DNA of 64,000 nucleotides from Procambarus clarkii (Eukaryota; Arthropoda; Malacostraca; Decapoda; Cambaridae). The position numbers and the translations under genes were made by a program. The stretch is taken from positions 20,121,787-20,185,786 of the forward strand of contig NC_091152.1 in the NCBI RefSeq assembly GCF_040958095.1, written 5' to 3'. Every line of letters starts with the position of its first letter. Position 1 is the first letter of the stretch. Positions 1-15,031 of the stretch are shown here, piece after piece. Below the pieces are notes generated by a model. It saw nothing but the letters and a program-made list of their open reading frames with translations, was not told the DNA's origin and did not search any database.

Positions 1-19
1 CTCTCTCTCTCTCTCTCTC
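1..19. repeat. (CT)n microsatellite at window edge
   Basis: Uninterrupted CT dinucleotides run from the first base, so the tract probably continues outside the window. It is followed by a T/C-rich stretch. Confidence 0.9.
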
Positions 20-116
20 CCTCCTTTCTTTTATTTCATTTTAACCCTGCCATTCTCTCTCCTAAGGGGTATAGCATGCTTCAGTAATGTTCAGTGAATG
101 TAATCTATGCTGGAAG

Positions 117-224
117 CGACGCTGAATCCGACGTTGAAATCGACGCTGAATCCGACGTTGAATCCGACGTTGAAATCGACGCTGAATCCGACGTTGAAAT
201 CGACGCTGAATCCGACGTTGAAAT
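117..224. repeat. 24-bp minisatellite
   Basis: About 4.5 copies of a 24-bp unit built from the two 12-bp halves CGACGCTGAATC and CGACGTTGAAAT. One copy has a half-unit substitution (AATCCGACGTTG directly repeated). The unit is a multiple of 3, so short acidic or NPTLKS-type peptides read through it; I see no sign that it is a gene. Confidence 0.85.
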
Positions 225-397
225 CATACTTCATACAACTCACTGGTTGTCGCAACAGAACCCAATCCTACATTAAGAAGGGCATGGGTATGAAGGGCAT
301 TTGGGCGTCGACCCCAACTACCCTATGACTTGGTATTCACAAATCACCTTGCAAAGTTCAGTGGGGCATAGACCCAAACGTTTCTCCCTCCGAAAAA
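225..397. other. Unassigned sequence
   Basis: Ordinary-complexity DNA between the 24-bp minisatellite and the RT fragment. I recognise nothing in it. Confidence 0.4.
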
Positions 398-760
398 TCA
401 TTTTCGATTTATAGATACGACACCTCTCTGGGCTCCTTTATAGAGTTCATCTTGAGAGCTTCGAGACGGTCCCAGTAATTTTTTATGTTTTATCGTGTCT
501 ATGCGTGCCGTATATGTTCTCTGTGTTCCCTGTAATTCAGAGATCTCTCCCGCTCTGAAGGAGGAAGTGAGTACCGAGCAGTACTCAAGACGGGACAGTA
601 CCAGTGGTTTAAATGGTATTAGCATTGCTGTGGGGTCTCTGGATGTGAACGTTCTCATAATCCATCATTGTCCTGGCCACCGTCGCCGCTATATTTGCTC
701 AGTTGTGTTCACTATATGTCAGGTCGGCAGATATCATAATTCCCAGATCTATAACCTGAT
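398..760 (-). pseudogene. Broken non-LTR retrotransposon RT fragment
   Basis: On the minus strand, reading from about 760 down, the translation gives DLGIMISADLTYSEH. A stop and a frame change follow, then RTFTSRDPTAML and LVLSRLEYCS (to about 570). This matches the conserved region after the catalytic core of non-LTR RTs (K/VDLGV..., then L..SRLEYCS.LTSPFRAGEI.ELE..QR.FT). A further frame change near 490 moves the family motif (YWDRLEALKMNS) into another frame, with a stop near 405. The piece lacks the RT catalytic motifs and carries at least one stop and two frameshifts, so it is a dead fragment. The subfamily (Jockey/CR1-like) is uncertain. Confidence 0.72.
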
Positions 761-804
761 GTTTTTCTTGTATGATTGTGTGTGATTGGTGGTGCTAGGT
801 TTGT

Positions 805-925
805 ATGTGGGGGTGGTGGTGGTGGTGTTTGGGGTGAGGGTGGTGGTGGTGAGGGTGGTGGTGGTGGGGGTGGTGGTGGTGGTGGTGAGGGTGGGGGTGG
901 TGTCGGGGGTGGTGGTGGTGGTCAC
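805..925. repeat. GGT/GGGT-rich simple repeat
   Basis: Irregular (GGT)n with GAGGGT, GGGGGT and TCGGGGG interruptions, almost free of C on the plus strand. It directly abuts the CA-rich satellite, with a G-rich to C-rich strand switch at about 925. The many GG and GGG runs make the plus strand prone to G-quadruplex formation. Confidence 0.85.
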
Positions 926-3900
926 ACCCTACTGTCACACACACTAATGCCACTGTCACACACACTAACGCCACTGTCACACACACTAACACTGTCACAC
1001 ACACAATAACACCACTGTCACACACACTAACACTGTCACACACACTAACACTGTCACACACACACTAACACCACTGTCACACACACTAACACTGTCACAC
1101 ACACACTAACACCACTGTCACTCACACTAACACCACTGTCACACACACTAACACCACTGTCACTCACACTAACACCACTGTCACATACACTAACACCACT
1201 GTCACACACACACTAACACCACTGTCACACACACACTAACACCACTGTCACACACACTAACACCACTGTCACTCACACTAACACCACTGTCACTCACACT
1301 AACACTGTCACACACACTAACACTGTCACACACACACTAACACCACTGTCACACACACTAACACTGTCACACACACACTAACACCACTGTCACACACACA
1401 CTAACACCACTGTCACACACACACTAACACCACTGTCACACACACTAACACCACTGTCACACACACACTAACACCACTGTCACACACACACACTAACACC
1501 ACTGTCACACACACAAACACCACTGTCACACACACTAACACCACTGTCACACACACTAACACCATTGTCACACACACTAACACCACTGTCACACACACTA
1601 ACACCACTGTCACCCACACACTAACACCACTGTCACACACACTAACACCACTGTCACACACACACTAACACCACTGTCACACACACACACTTACACCACT
1701 GTCACACACACGCTAACACCACTGTCACACACACTGACATCACTGTCACACACACTAACACCACTGTCACACACACTAACACCACTGTCACACACACTAA
1801 CACCACTGTCACACACACACTAACACCACTGTCACACACACACACTTACACCACTGTCACACACACGCTAACACCACTGTCACACACACTAACACCACTG
1901 TCACACACACTAACACCACTGTCACACACACACTGACACCACTGTCACACACACATTAACACCACTGTCACACACACTAACACCACTGTCACACACACAC
2001 TAACACCACTGTCACACACACACTAACACCACTGTCACACACACTAACACCACTGTCACACACACTAACACCACTGTCACACACACTAACACCACTGTCA
2101 CACACACTGACACCACTGTCACACACACTAACACCACTGTCACACACACTTACACCACTGTCACACACACTAACACCACTGTCACACACACTAACACCAC
2201 TGTCACACACACACTGACACCACTGTCACACACACTAACACCACTGTCACACACACACTAACACACACTGTCACACACACTGTCACACACACTGTCACAC
2301 ACACTAACACCACTGTCACACACACTAACACCACTGTCACACACACACTAACACCACTGTCACACACACTAACACCACTGTCACACACACACTAACACAC
2401 ACTGTCACACACACTGTCACACACACTGTCACACACACTAACACCACTGTCACACACACACTGACACCACTGTCACACACACTGACACCACTGTCACACA
2501 TACTAACACCACTGTCACACACACACTAACAGCACTGTCACACACACACTAACACCACTGTCACACACACTAACACCACTGTCACACACACTAACACCAC
2601 TGTCACACACACACTAACACCACTGTCACACACACACTAACACCACTGTCACACACTAACACCACTGACACACACACACTAACACCACTGTCACACACAC
2701 ACTAACACCACTGTCACACACTAACACCACTGTCACACACACACTAACACCACTGACACACACACATTAACACCACTGTCACACACACTAACACCACTGA
2801 CACACACACACTAACACCACTGTCACACACACTGACACCACTGTCACACACACACTAACACCACTGTCACACACACACTAACACCACTGTCACACACACT
2901 AACACCACTGTCACACACACTAACACCACTGTCACACACACTAAAACCACTGTCACTCACACTAACACCACTGACACACACACACTAACACCACTGTCAC
3001 ACACACACTTACACCACTGTCACACACACACTAACACCACTGTCACACACACTAACACCACTGTCACACACACTAACACCACTGTCACACACACTAACAC
3101 CACTGTCACACACACACTGACACCACTGTCACACACACTAACACCACTGTCACACACACTGTCACACACACTGACACCACTGTCACACACACTTACACCA
3201 CTGTCACACACACACTAACACCACTGTCACACACACTAACACCACTGTCACACACACTAACACCACTGTCACACACACTAACACCACTGTCACACACACT
3301 TACACCACTGTCACACACACACTAACACCACTGTCACACACACTAACACCACTGTCACACACACTAACACCACTGTCACACACACTAACACCACTGTCAC
3401 ACACACTAACACCACTGTCACACACACACTAACACCACTGTCACACACACACTAACACCACTGTCACACACACTAACACCACTGTCACACACACTAACAC
3501 CACTGTCACACACACTAACACCACTGTCACACACACACTAACACCACTGTCACACACACTAACACCACTGTCACACACACACTAACACCACTGTCACTCA
3601 CACTAACACCACTGCACACACACACTGTCACACACCACTGTCACACACACACTAACACCACTGTCCACAACACTAACACCACTGTCACACACACTAACAC
3701 CACTGTCACACACACACTAACACCACTGTCACACACACACTTGTCCACCCCACACACTCAACACCACTGTACACCACACGCTAACACCACTGTCACCCAC
3801 ACTAACACCACTGTCACACACACGGTCACACCACTGTCACACACACTAACACCACTGTCACACACACCTTAACACCACTGTCCACACCACCTTAACACCA

Positions 3901-6900
3901 CGTCACCACAGCACTAACACCACTGTCACACCCACACTAACACCACCTGTTCACTCACACTAACACCACTTCGTCACACACACACTGTCACCACACCACT
4001 GTCACCACACACTAACACCATTTCACACACACTAACACCACTGTCACACACACTAACACCACTGATCACACACTACCACTAAACACCACTGTCAACACAA
4101 CACACTGTCACACACACACTAACACCAGGTCACACACACGCAACACCACTTGCTCACACACACACTCACACCACTGTCACACACACACTAACACCTACTG
4201 TCACACACACTAACACCACTGTTCCCACCCACACACACACTAAAACACCACTGTCACACCCACACACTAACACCACTGTCCACACACACTACCACCACTG
4301 TCACAACACACGAACACCACTGTCACCCACAACTACCACCTACTTGTCCACACACACAGCTAACACCACTGTCCACACCGACTCACACCACTTGTACACA
4401 CACACTAACACCCACTGTCACTCACACTAACACCCACTGTCACACACACTGTCACAACAACTAACACCACTGTCACACACACACTAACACCACTGTCACA
4501 CCACACTAACACACTGTCACACACACTAACACCTACTGTCACACACACTAACACCACTGTCACACACACTAACACCACTGTCACACACACTACACACCCA
4601 ACTGTCACACACACACTAACACCACTGTCACACACACACTAACACCACTGTCACACACACTAACACCACTGATCACACACACGCTAACACCACTGTCACA
4701 CACACTAACACCACTTGTCACACACACTAACACCACTGTCACACACACTAACACCACTGTCACACACCACACTAACACCACTGTCACTCACACACTAACA
4801 CCACTGTCACACACACACTAACACCACTGTCACACACAACACTAAACCACTGTACACACAATAACACCACTGTCACACACACTAACACCACTGTTCACAC
4901 ACACCACTACCACACTGTCACACACACTAACACCACTGTCCCAACACTAACACCACTGTCACACACACTAACCCACTGTCAGCACACACACTGGACACCA
5001 CGCCCACACACTAACCACCACTGTAACCACACTGTCAAACACACTGCACCACTGTCACACACACTTACACCACTGTCACACACCACCCCAACCTAACACC
5101 ACTGTCACACACACAGAACATACCACTGTCACACACACTAACAACACTGTCACACACCTAACACCCCCCCCCCCCCCCCCCACCCCTGTCACAAACACTT
5201 AGTACACCACTGTCACACACACACTAACACCACTGCACAAACACAACACCACTGTCACACACACTAACACCACTGTCACACACACTAACACCACTGTCAC
5301 ACACACACTAACACCACTGTCACACACACTAACACCACTGTCACACACACCACTAACACCACTGTCACACACTAACACACTGTCACACACACTAACACCA
5401 CTGTCACACACACTAACACCACTCGTCACACACACACTAAACACCACTGTCACACACACTAACACCACTGTCACACACACACTAACACCACTGTCACACA
5501 CACATAACACCACTGTCACACACACACTAACACCACTGTCACACACACACAACACCACTGTCACACACACTAACACCACTGTCACACACACTAACACCAC
5601 TGTCACACACACACTAACACCACTGTCACACACACTAACACCACTGTCACACACACTAACACCACTGTCACACACACTAACACCACTGTCACACACACAC
5701 TGACACCACTGTCACACACACTAACACCACTGTCACACACACTGTCACACACACTGACACCACTGTCACACACACTTACACCACTGTCACACACACACTA
5801 ACACCACTGTCACACACACTAACACCACTGTCACACACACTAACACCACTGTCACACACACTAACACCACTGTCACACACACTTACACCACTGTCACACA
5901 CACACTAACACCACTGTCACACACACTAACACCACTGTCACACACACTAACACCACTGTCACACACACTAACACCACTGTCACACACACTAACACCACTG
6001 TCACACACACACTAACACCACTGTCACACACACACTAACACCACTGTCACACACACTAACACCACTGTCACACACACTAACACCACTGTCACACACACTA
6101 ACACCACTGTCACACACACACTAACACCACTGTCACACACACTAACACCACTGTCACACACACACTAACACCACTGTCACTCACACTAACACCACTGTCA
6201 CACACACACTGTCACACACCACTGTCACACACACACTAACACCACTGTCACACACACTAACACCACTGTCACACACACTAACACCACTGTCACACACACA
6301 CTAACACCACTGTCACACACACACTGTCACACACACACTAACACCACTGTCACACACACGCTAACACCACTGTCACACACACTAACACCACTGTCACACA
6401 CACGCTAACACCACTGTCACACACACTAACACCACTGTCACACACACTAACACCACTGTCACACACACTAACACCACTGTCACACACACTAACACCACTG
6501 TCACACACACACTAACACCACTGTCACTCACACTAACACCACTGTCACACACACACTGTCACACACCACTGTCACACACACACACTAACACCACTGTCAC
6601 ACACACTAACACCACTGTCACACACACACTAACACCACTGTCACACACACACTAACACCACTGTCACCACACACACTGTCACACACACACTAACACCACT
6701 GTCACACACACCTAACACCACTGTCACACACACCACTAACACCACTGTACACACACACACTAACACCACTGTCACACACACTGACACCACTGTCACAACA
6801 CACTAACACCACTGTCCACACACACTAACACCACTGTCACACACACTAACACCACTGTCACACACACACTAACACCACTGTCACACACACTACTAACCAC

Positions 6901-9900
6901 TGTCACACACACACTAACACACTGTCACACACACACTAACACACACTGTCACACACACACTAACACCACTGTCACACACACACTAACACCACTGTCACAC
7001 ACACACTAACACCACTGTCACACACACTAACACCACTGTCACACACACTAACACCACTGTCACACACACACTAACACCACTGTCACACACACTAACACCA
7101 CTGTCACACACACTAACACACTGTCACACACACTAACACCACTGTCACACACACCTAACACCACTGTCACACACACTAACACCACTGTCACACACACACT
7201 AACACCACTGTCACACACACTAACACCACTGTCACACACACTAACACCACTGTCACACACACTAACACCACTGTCACACACACTAACACCACTGTCACAC
7301 ACACACTAACACTGTCACACACACACTAACACCACTGTCACACACACACTAACACCACTGTCACACACACACTAACACCACTGTCACACACACACTAACA
7401 CCACTGTCACACACACTAACACCACTGTCACACACACTAACACCACTGTCACACACACTAACACCACTGTCACACACACTAACACCACTGTCACACACAC
7501 TAACACCACTGTCACACACACTAACACCACTGTCACACACACGCTAACACCACTGTCACACACACTAACACCACTGTCACACACACACTAACACCACTGT
7601 CACACACACACTAACACCACTGTCACACACACTGTCACACACACACTAACACCACTGTCACACACACTAACACCACTGTCACACACACACTAACACCACT
7701 GTCACACACACACTAACACCACTGTCACACACACACTAACACCACTGTCACACACACACACTAACACCACTGTCACACACACACTAACACCACTGTCACA
7801 CACACTGTCACACACACACTAACACCACTGTCACACACACACTAACACCACTGTCACACACACACTAACACCACTGTCACACACACTAACACTACTGTCA
7901 CACACACTAACACCACTGTCACACACACTAACACCACTGTCACACACACACTAACACCACTGTCACACACACTACCACCACTGTCACACACACACTAACA
8001 CCACTGTCACACACACTAACACTACTGTCACACACACGCTAACACCACTGTCACACACACTAACACCATTGTCACACACACTAACACCACTGTCACACAC
8101 ACTAACACCACTGTCACACACACTGTCACACACACTAACACCACTGTCACACACACACTAACACCACTGTCACACACACACTAACACCACTGTCACACAC
8201 ACTAACACTACTGTCACACACACTAACACCACTGTCACACACACTAACACCACTGTCACACACACACTAACACCACTGTCACACACACTACCACCACTGT
8301 CACACGCACACTAACACCACTGTCACACACACTAACACTACTGTCACACACACGCTAACACCACTGTCACACACACTAACACCATTGTCACACACACTAA
8401 CACCACTGTCACACACACTAACACCACTGTCACACACACACTAACACCACTGTCACTCACACTAACACCACTGTCACACACACACTAACACCACTGTCAC
8501 ACACACTAACACCACTGTCACACACACTAACACCACTGTCACACACACTAACACCACTGTCACACACACACTAACACCACTGTCACACACACTAACACCA
8601 CTGTCACACACACTAACACCACTGTCACACACACTAACACCACTGTCACACACACACTGACACCACTGTCACACACACTAACACCACTGTCACACACACT
8701 GTCACACACACTGACACCACTGTCACACACACTTACACCACTGTCACACACACACTAACACCACTGTCACACACACTAACACCACTGTCACACACACTAA
8801 CACCACTGTCACACACACTAACACCACTGTCACACACACTTACACCACTGTCACACACACACTAACACCACTGTCACACACACTAACACCACTGTCACAC
8901 ACACTAACACCACTGTCACACACACTAACACCACTGTCACACACACTAACACCACTGTCACACACACACTAACACCACTGTCACACACACACTAACACCA
9001 CTGTCACACACACTAACACCACTGTCACACACACTAACACCACTGTCACACACACTAACACCACTGTCACACACACACTAACACCACTGTCACACACACT
9101 AACACCACTGTCACACACACACTAACACCACTGTCACTCACACTAACACCACTGTCACACACACACTGTCACACACCACTGTCACACACACACTAACACC
9201 ACTGTCACACACACTAACACCACTGTCACACACACTAACACCACTGTCACACACACACTAACACCACTGTCACACACACTAACACCACTGTCACACACAC
9301 TAACACCACTGTCACACACACTAACACCACTGTCACACACACACTGACACCACTGTCACACACACTAACACCACTGTCACACACACTGTCACACACACTG
9401 ACACCACTGTCACACACACTTACACCACTGTCACACACACACTAACACCACTGTCACACACACTAACACCACTGTCACACACACTAACACCACTGTCACA
9501 CACACTAACACCACTGTCACACACACTTACACCACTGTCACACACACACTAACACCACTGTCACACACACTAACACCACTGTCACACACACTAACACCAC
9601 TGTCACACACACTAACACCACTGTCACACACACTAACACCACTGTCACACACACACTAACACCACTGTCACACACACACTAACACCACTGTCACACACAC
9701 TAACACCACTGTCACACACACTAACACCACTGTCACACACACTAACACCACTGTCACACACACACTAACACCACTGTCACACACACTAACACCACTGTCA
9801 CACACACACTAACACCACTGTCACTCACACTAACACCACTGTCACACACACACTGTCACACACCACTGTCACACACACACTAACACCACTGTCACACACA

Positions 9901-11480
9901 CTAACACCACTGTCACACACACTAACACCACTGTCACACACACACTAACACCACTGTCACACACACACTGTCACACACACACTAACACCACTGTCACACA
10001 CACGCTAACACCACTGTCACACACACTAACACCACTGTCACACACACGCTAACACCACTGTCACACACACTAACACCACTGTCACACACACTAACACCAC
10101 TGTCACACACACTAACACCACTGTCACACACACTAACACCACTGTCACACACACACTAACACCACTGTCACTCACACTAACACCACTGTCACACACACAC
10201 TGTCACACACCACTGTCACACACACACTAACACCACTGTCACACACACTAACACCACTGTCACACACACTAACACCACTGTCACACACACACTAACACCA
10301 CTGTCACACACACACTGTCACACACACACTAACACCACTGTCACACACACGCTAACACCACTGTCACACACACTAACACCACTGTCACACACACGCTAAC
10401 ACCACTGTCACACACACTAACACCACTGTCACACACACACTAACACCACTGTCACACACACTAACACTACTGTCACACACACTAACACCACTGTCACACA
10501 CACACTAACACCACTGTCACACACACACTAACACCACTGTCACACACACACTAACACTGTCACACACACACTAACACCACTGTCACACACACACTAACAC
10601 CACTGTCACACACACACTAACACCACTGTCACACACACACTAACACCACTGTCACACACACTAACACCACTGTCACACACACTAACACCACTGTCACACA
10701 CACACTAACACCACTGTCACACACACTAACACCACTGTCACACACACTAACACCACTGTCACACACACTAACACCACTGTCACACACACGCTAACACCAC
10801 TGTCACACACACTAACACCACTGTCACACACACACTAACACCACTGTCACACACACTAACACTACTGTCACACACACTAACACCACTGTCACACACACAC
10901 TAACACCACTGTCACACACACACTAACACCACTGTCACACACACACTAACACTGTCACACACACACTAACACCACTGTCACACACACACTAACACCACTG
11001 TCACACACACACTAACACCACTGTCACACACACACTAACACCACTGTCACACACACTAACACCACTGTCACACACACTAACACCACTGTCACACACACAC
11101 TAACACCACTGTCACACACACTAACACCACTGTCACACACACTAACACCACTGTCACACACACTAACACCACTGTCACACACACGCTAACACCACTGTCA
11201 CACACACTAACACCACTGTCACACACACACTAACACCACTGTCACACACACACTAACACCACTGTCACACACACTGTCACACACACACTAACACCACTGT
11301 CACACACACTAACACCACTGTCACACACACACTAACACCACTGTCACACACACACTAACACCACTGTCACACACACACTAACACCACTGTCACACACACA
11401 CACTAACACCACTGTCACACACACACACTAACACCACTGTCACACACACACACTAACACCACTGTCACACACACACACGC
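926..11480. repeat. 10.5-kb satellite, 21/23-bp unit
   Basis: Roughly 480 tandem copies of a unit containing CTAACACCACTGTC followed by (AC)3-5. Length variants of 21, 23 and 25 bp come from adding CA steps. Recurrent variants include CTGACACC, CTTACACC, CGCTAACACC, CACTCACACTAACACC and a short CTGTCACACACTGTC form. Minus-strand frames without stops translate to CDSGVSV or CVTVVLV repeats. No frame is constrained, because length variants shift it freely. The block around 3590-5270 is far less regular than the rest (see findings). Confidence 0.97.
5164..5181. repeat. Poly-C run inside the satellite
   Basis: A run of about 18 C residues interrupts the 21-bp satellite in its most degraded part. 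No other satellite copy has one. Confidence 0.9.
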
Positions 11481-11500
11481 TGTTATGTAACGAGGCGCGC

Positions 11501-11502
<2 letters not shown>

Positions 11503-11585
<83 letters not shown>
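11503..11585. repeat. (CA)n microsatellite
   Basis: Pure CA dinucleotides for about 83 bp. It is separated from the end of the satellite by a short unique spacer (GTTATGTAACGAGGCGCGCC), which suggests the tract is distinct from the satellite's own CA steps. Confidence 0.93.
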
Positions 11586-11588
<3 letters not shown>

Positions 11589-11821
11589 GGGAGGGTGACT
11601 TTCCCACACCCTGTTGACCACTGTTGCACTCCGGGGTACTGAACAACCTTTTCAATAGCACTCGCACACCCTAGGACCACTATCGCACAGCGGGCTCTCT
11701 CACCCTAAGTCCACTATCACACACACGCTGGCCTCTCCATCACACACACACGCCTGCACGCCGTATAATTTTTTCAATCTAGGACAACATCGATTTACCA
11801 ACAAAAGAAAATATTGAATTT

Positions 11822-11940
11822 GCGACACATTCCTCGACACACACGTGTCTCTTGATACATTCCTTGACACACATGTGTCTCTTGACACATTCCTTGACAC
11901 ACCTGTGTCTCGTGACACATTCCAAGACACATATGTATCC
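11822..11940. repeat. 30-bp minisatellite (4 copies)
   Basis: Four copies of a 30-bp unit beginning GACACATTCCTTGACACAC and ending with TGTGTCTCTT. Each copy has an ACACA...TGTGT dyad, such as ACACACGTGTCT in the first. Divergence between copies is moderate. Confidence 0.85.
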
Positions 11941-12458
11941 CGGGGCGCTGATAACACGCACACACACACACTCAGAAAGTTTCCAGTATCACATTATCAC
12001 TTATATTCATAGTTTGGGCTGGACTTGGGCATGCTGGAATGCCCGGGCAGGCTGGAGTGGGCATGGAAATGCCCAGGTGTCCCTTCCATGACCCCAAGCC
12101 ATGCCCCGGGGGGGCACTGGGCACTGGACTTTCACCTCTCTTCTAGAGAGGCGGAGTGAGAAACATTTTGACGAGCTGAATGAGAATTGTAGATGTACAG
12201 GCTTGGATTACACACCTGCTGGCGGCCGTGGGGATCCTTGGGCACTTTGAGGACACAATAGGGACACTCCCGTAAGGGGGGAGGAACACACGCGCGCGCG
12301 CGGGCGACACACAGTAGCACCAGGTGAGAGGTGAGGTATAGGTAGTATCCCAGGTGAGAGAGAGAGAGAGAGAGGTGGAGCGGACGGCTCAAGTAGCGTC
12401 ACTCAGCCATGCTACCCACTGGCAGACTGAACCCCGGGCCGTGTCGCCTCTGCTGCCT
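11941..12458. other. Unassigned GC-rich sequence
   Basis: Includes a short CA run (11958-11972) and a GC-rich stretch with ATGCCCGGGCA-like dyads (about 12030-12120). A CGCGCGCGCG run lies near 12292, and (GA)n occupies 12355-12374. No coding signal or known repeat family is recognised. Confidence 0.4.
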
Positions 12459-13030
<572 letters not shown>

Positions 13031-13312
13031 TCATCAGGGGAACACGCACAAGGGGACACAGGTGGAAACTGAGTGCCCAAATGAGCCACAGAGATATTAG
13101 AAAGAACTTTTTTAGTGTCAGAGTGGTTGAGAAATGGAATGCATTACGGGGTGATGTGGTGGAGGCTGACTCCATACACAGTTTCAAGTGTAGATATGAC
13201 AGAGCCCGATAGGCTCAGGAATCTGTACACCTGTTGATTGACGGTTGAGAGGCGGGACCAAAGAGCCAGAGCTCAACCCCTGCAAACACAACTAGGTGAG
13301 TACAACTAGGTG

Positions 13313-13315
<3 letters not shown>
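13031..13315 (+). pseudogene. LINE ORF2 C-terminus and 3' tail, copy A
   Basis: Directly after the CA tract the plus strand reads RGTRTRGHRWKLS, AQMSHRDIRKNFFS and VRVVEKWNALRGDVVE, then stops after a basic tail at about 13212. This is the C-terminal end of a decapod-type non-LTR retrotransposon polyprotein. The 3' UTR follows, with the block AAAGAGCCAGAGCTCAACCC, and ends in two copies of ACAACTAGGTGAGT that run into (AC)n. The N-terminal side is missing, so the copy is 5' truncated. Confidence 0.8.
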
Positions 13316-13366
<51 letters not shown>

Positions 13367-13462
13367 CACTCACACACACACACACACACACACCCGCACA
13401 CACTCGCACACACACCCGCACTCACAGACACACACACACACACACCTGCACACACACCATTG
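13316..13462. repeat. (CA)n between LINE fragments
   Basis: A CA tract of about 145 bp begins exactly where LINE copy A ends (GGTGAGTACAC) and ends where copy B begins. It carries GCACAC, CTCACA and CCCGCA interruptions like those of the upstream compound tract. Confidence 0.93.
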
Positions 13463-13620
13463 GAGGCTGACTCCATACACAGTTTCAAGTGTAGATATGA
13501 TAGAGTCCAGTAGGCTCAGGAACCTGTACACCTGTTGATTGACGGTTGAGAGGCAGGACCAAAGAGCCAGAGCTCAACCCCCGCAAGCACAACTATCTGA
13601 GTACAACTAGGTGAGTACAC
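13463..13620 (+). mobile_element. LINE 3' tail, copy B
   Basis: Starts at the codons for EADSIHSFKCRYD (compare copy A), then has the 3' UTR block AAAGAGCCAGAGCTCAACCC and the ACAACTAGGTGAGTAC terminus, which again leads into CA dinucleotides. It differs from copy A by scattered substitutions, so it is a separate, shorter insertion or duplicate. Confidence 0.82.
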
Positions 13621-13661
13621 ACTCACACCCGCACTCGCACACACACACACTCACACGTTCA
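13621..13661. repeat. Short (CA)n linker
   Basis: CA-rich linker with CTCACACC and GCACTCGCAC interruptions, joining LINE copy B to copy C. Confidence 0.8.
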
Positions 13662-14005
13662 GGACCCTGTATACCACTTATGTCAGACCAATCCTGGAAT
13701 ATGCAGCTCCAGCCTGGAGTCCATACCTAGTTAAACACAAGACAAAGTTAGAGAAGATTCAGCGGTATGCCACCAGACTCGTCCCGGAACTGAGAGGTAT
13801 GAGCTACGAGGAAAGGCTAAAGGAGCTGAACCTCACATCCCTGGAAAACAGAAGAGTAAGGGGAGACATGATAACCACCTACAAAATTCTCAGGGGAATT
13901 GACAGGGTGGACAAAGACAAACTCTTCAGCACGGGTGGGACACGAACAAGGGGACACAGGTGGAAACTTAGTACCCAGATGAGCCACAGAGACGTTATAG
14001 GACTC
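13662..14005 (+). pseudogene. LINE RT C-terminal region, copy C
   Basis: The plus strand reads RTLYTTYVRPILEYAAPAWS from about 13663, then KLEKIQRYATRLVPELRGMS and YEERLKELNLTSLENRRVRG. It continues with DMITTYKILRGIDRVDK and GGTRTRGHRWKLSTQMSHRDV. This is the region after the RT catalytic core through to the segment where copy A starts, so A and C overlap at GGTRTRGHRWKLS. The frame is open across the piece, but it begins inside a CA tract, stops matching near 14005, and has neither the YXDD core nor the endonuclease. It is a truncated fragment. Confidence 0.82.
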
Positions 14006-14380
14006 ATATATGGTTCTTATTCACAAGTTCGATGCTCGACGCTTTCTCTCTGACCCTGACACTTTGTTTTCCGTCCCTTAGGTACTCCCCTTGTCCCGTC
14101 CAGTGTCTTAAAATTTAAGATGGTTTTAAAAACGTATATATAAATTATATTTAACAATTTGAGTGACTACACCTCGGTGGCTCAGACCCATTTGGATCCA
14201 AATGGATTTGGGCGGATCTCAAGTTAAATAATGTCCAGCATATCGAGATCCATGGATTAAAGCGAGCGTATTAACTTACTAGGCCATTAGAGATTGCGAC
14301 ATCAAAAGTCTGTTTTTCTGTTCTTTCGACGGTAATTGTTTGACTCAAGTAGACGGGGAAGCAATGGAGGCAGCCTGGGG
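14006..14380. other. Unassigned AT-rich sequence
   Basis: No gene or known repeat is recognised. It contains an 18-bp perfect palindrome at 14188-14205. Confidence 0.4.
14188..14205. repeat. 18-bp perfect palindrome
   Basis: CCATTTGGATCCAAATGG equals its own reverse complement. The outer CC...GG context partly extends the symmetry. No function can be assigned. Confidence 0.85.
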
Positions 14381-14450
14381 CCTGACAGCTGAGTGGACAG
14401 CGTTCGGGATTCGTAGTCCTCAAGTTCCGGGTTCGATCCCCGGTGTCATT
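14381..14450 (+). mobile_element. SINE tRNA-like head (fragment)
   Basis: Has a box-A-like GACAGCTGAGTGGACAGCG and a box-B-like GGGTTCGATCCCCGGTG. The same head is present in the full SINE at 31339-31592 (GGATTCGTAGTCCT shared). The SINE body does not follow; the match stops just after box B, so this is a 3'-truncated copy. Confidence 0.72.
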
Positions 14451-14727
14451 TCGAAAAACTGTACATAGATAATTGTCTTGAACAGCTCTATCGTATTTTT
14501 TTTTAATCGTCGTTATGGATAACTCTTTTTTTTTATCCTAATCTTTAATGATCGTTCGCACGTGAATACACTTGTTTCGTATCTGAATTAAAAACACTTC
14601 AATTGGACATTAACTTTAGAAATTGAAGAAAACTCTAAAATATTTTATCCCGTCTCGATAATTATTACCGATGTTGGAAGTCGGTGTTCTGCCTGGATTT
14701 ACCTTAATCCTACATTCAAGGGATTAA

Positions 14728-15031
14728 GGGGCCAGATTCACGAAGCAGTTACGCAAGCACTTACGAACCAGGGGCCAGATTCACGAAAGCAGTTACGCAA
14801 GCACTTACGAACCTGTACATCTTTTCTCAATCTTTGGCGGCTTTGTTTACAATTATTAAACAGTTAATGAGCTCCGAAGCACCAGGAGGCTGTTTATAAC
14901 AATAACAACAGTTGATTGGCAAGTTTTCATGCTTGTAAACTGTTTAATAAATGTAACCAAAGCCGTCAAAGATTGAGGAAAGATGTACACGTTCGTAAGT
15001 GCTTGCGTAACTGCTTCGTGAATCTGGCCCC
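14728..15031. mobile_element. Foldback/MITE element, copy 1
   Basis: Terminal inverted repeats: the left end starts GGGGCCAGATTCACGAA and the right end finishes TTCGTGAATCTGGCCCC. The symmetry continues far inward (CTTACGAACCTGTACATCTT against AAGATGTACACGTTCGTAAG, and CAAAGCCG against CGGCTTTG). There is no coding capacity, so it is a non-autonomous element. The first 43 bp are present twice (14728 and about 14771). Other copies are at 21015-21745, 60328-60565 and 63822-64000. Confidence 0.88.
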
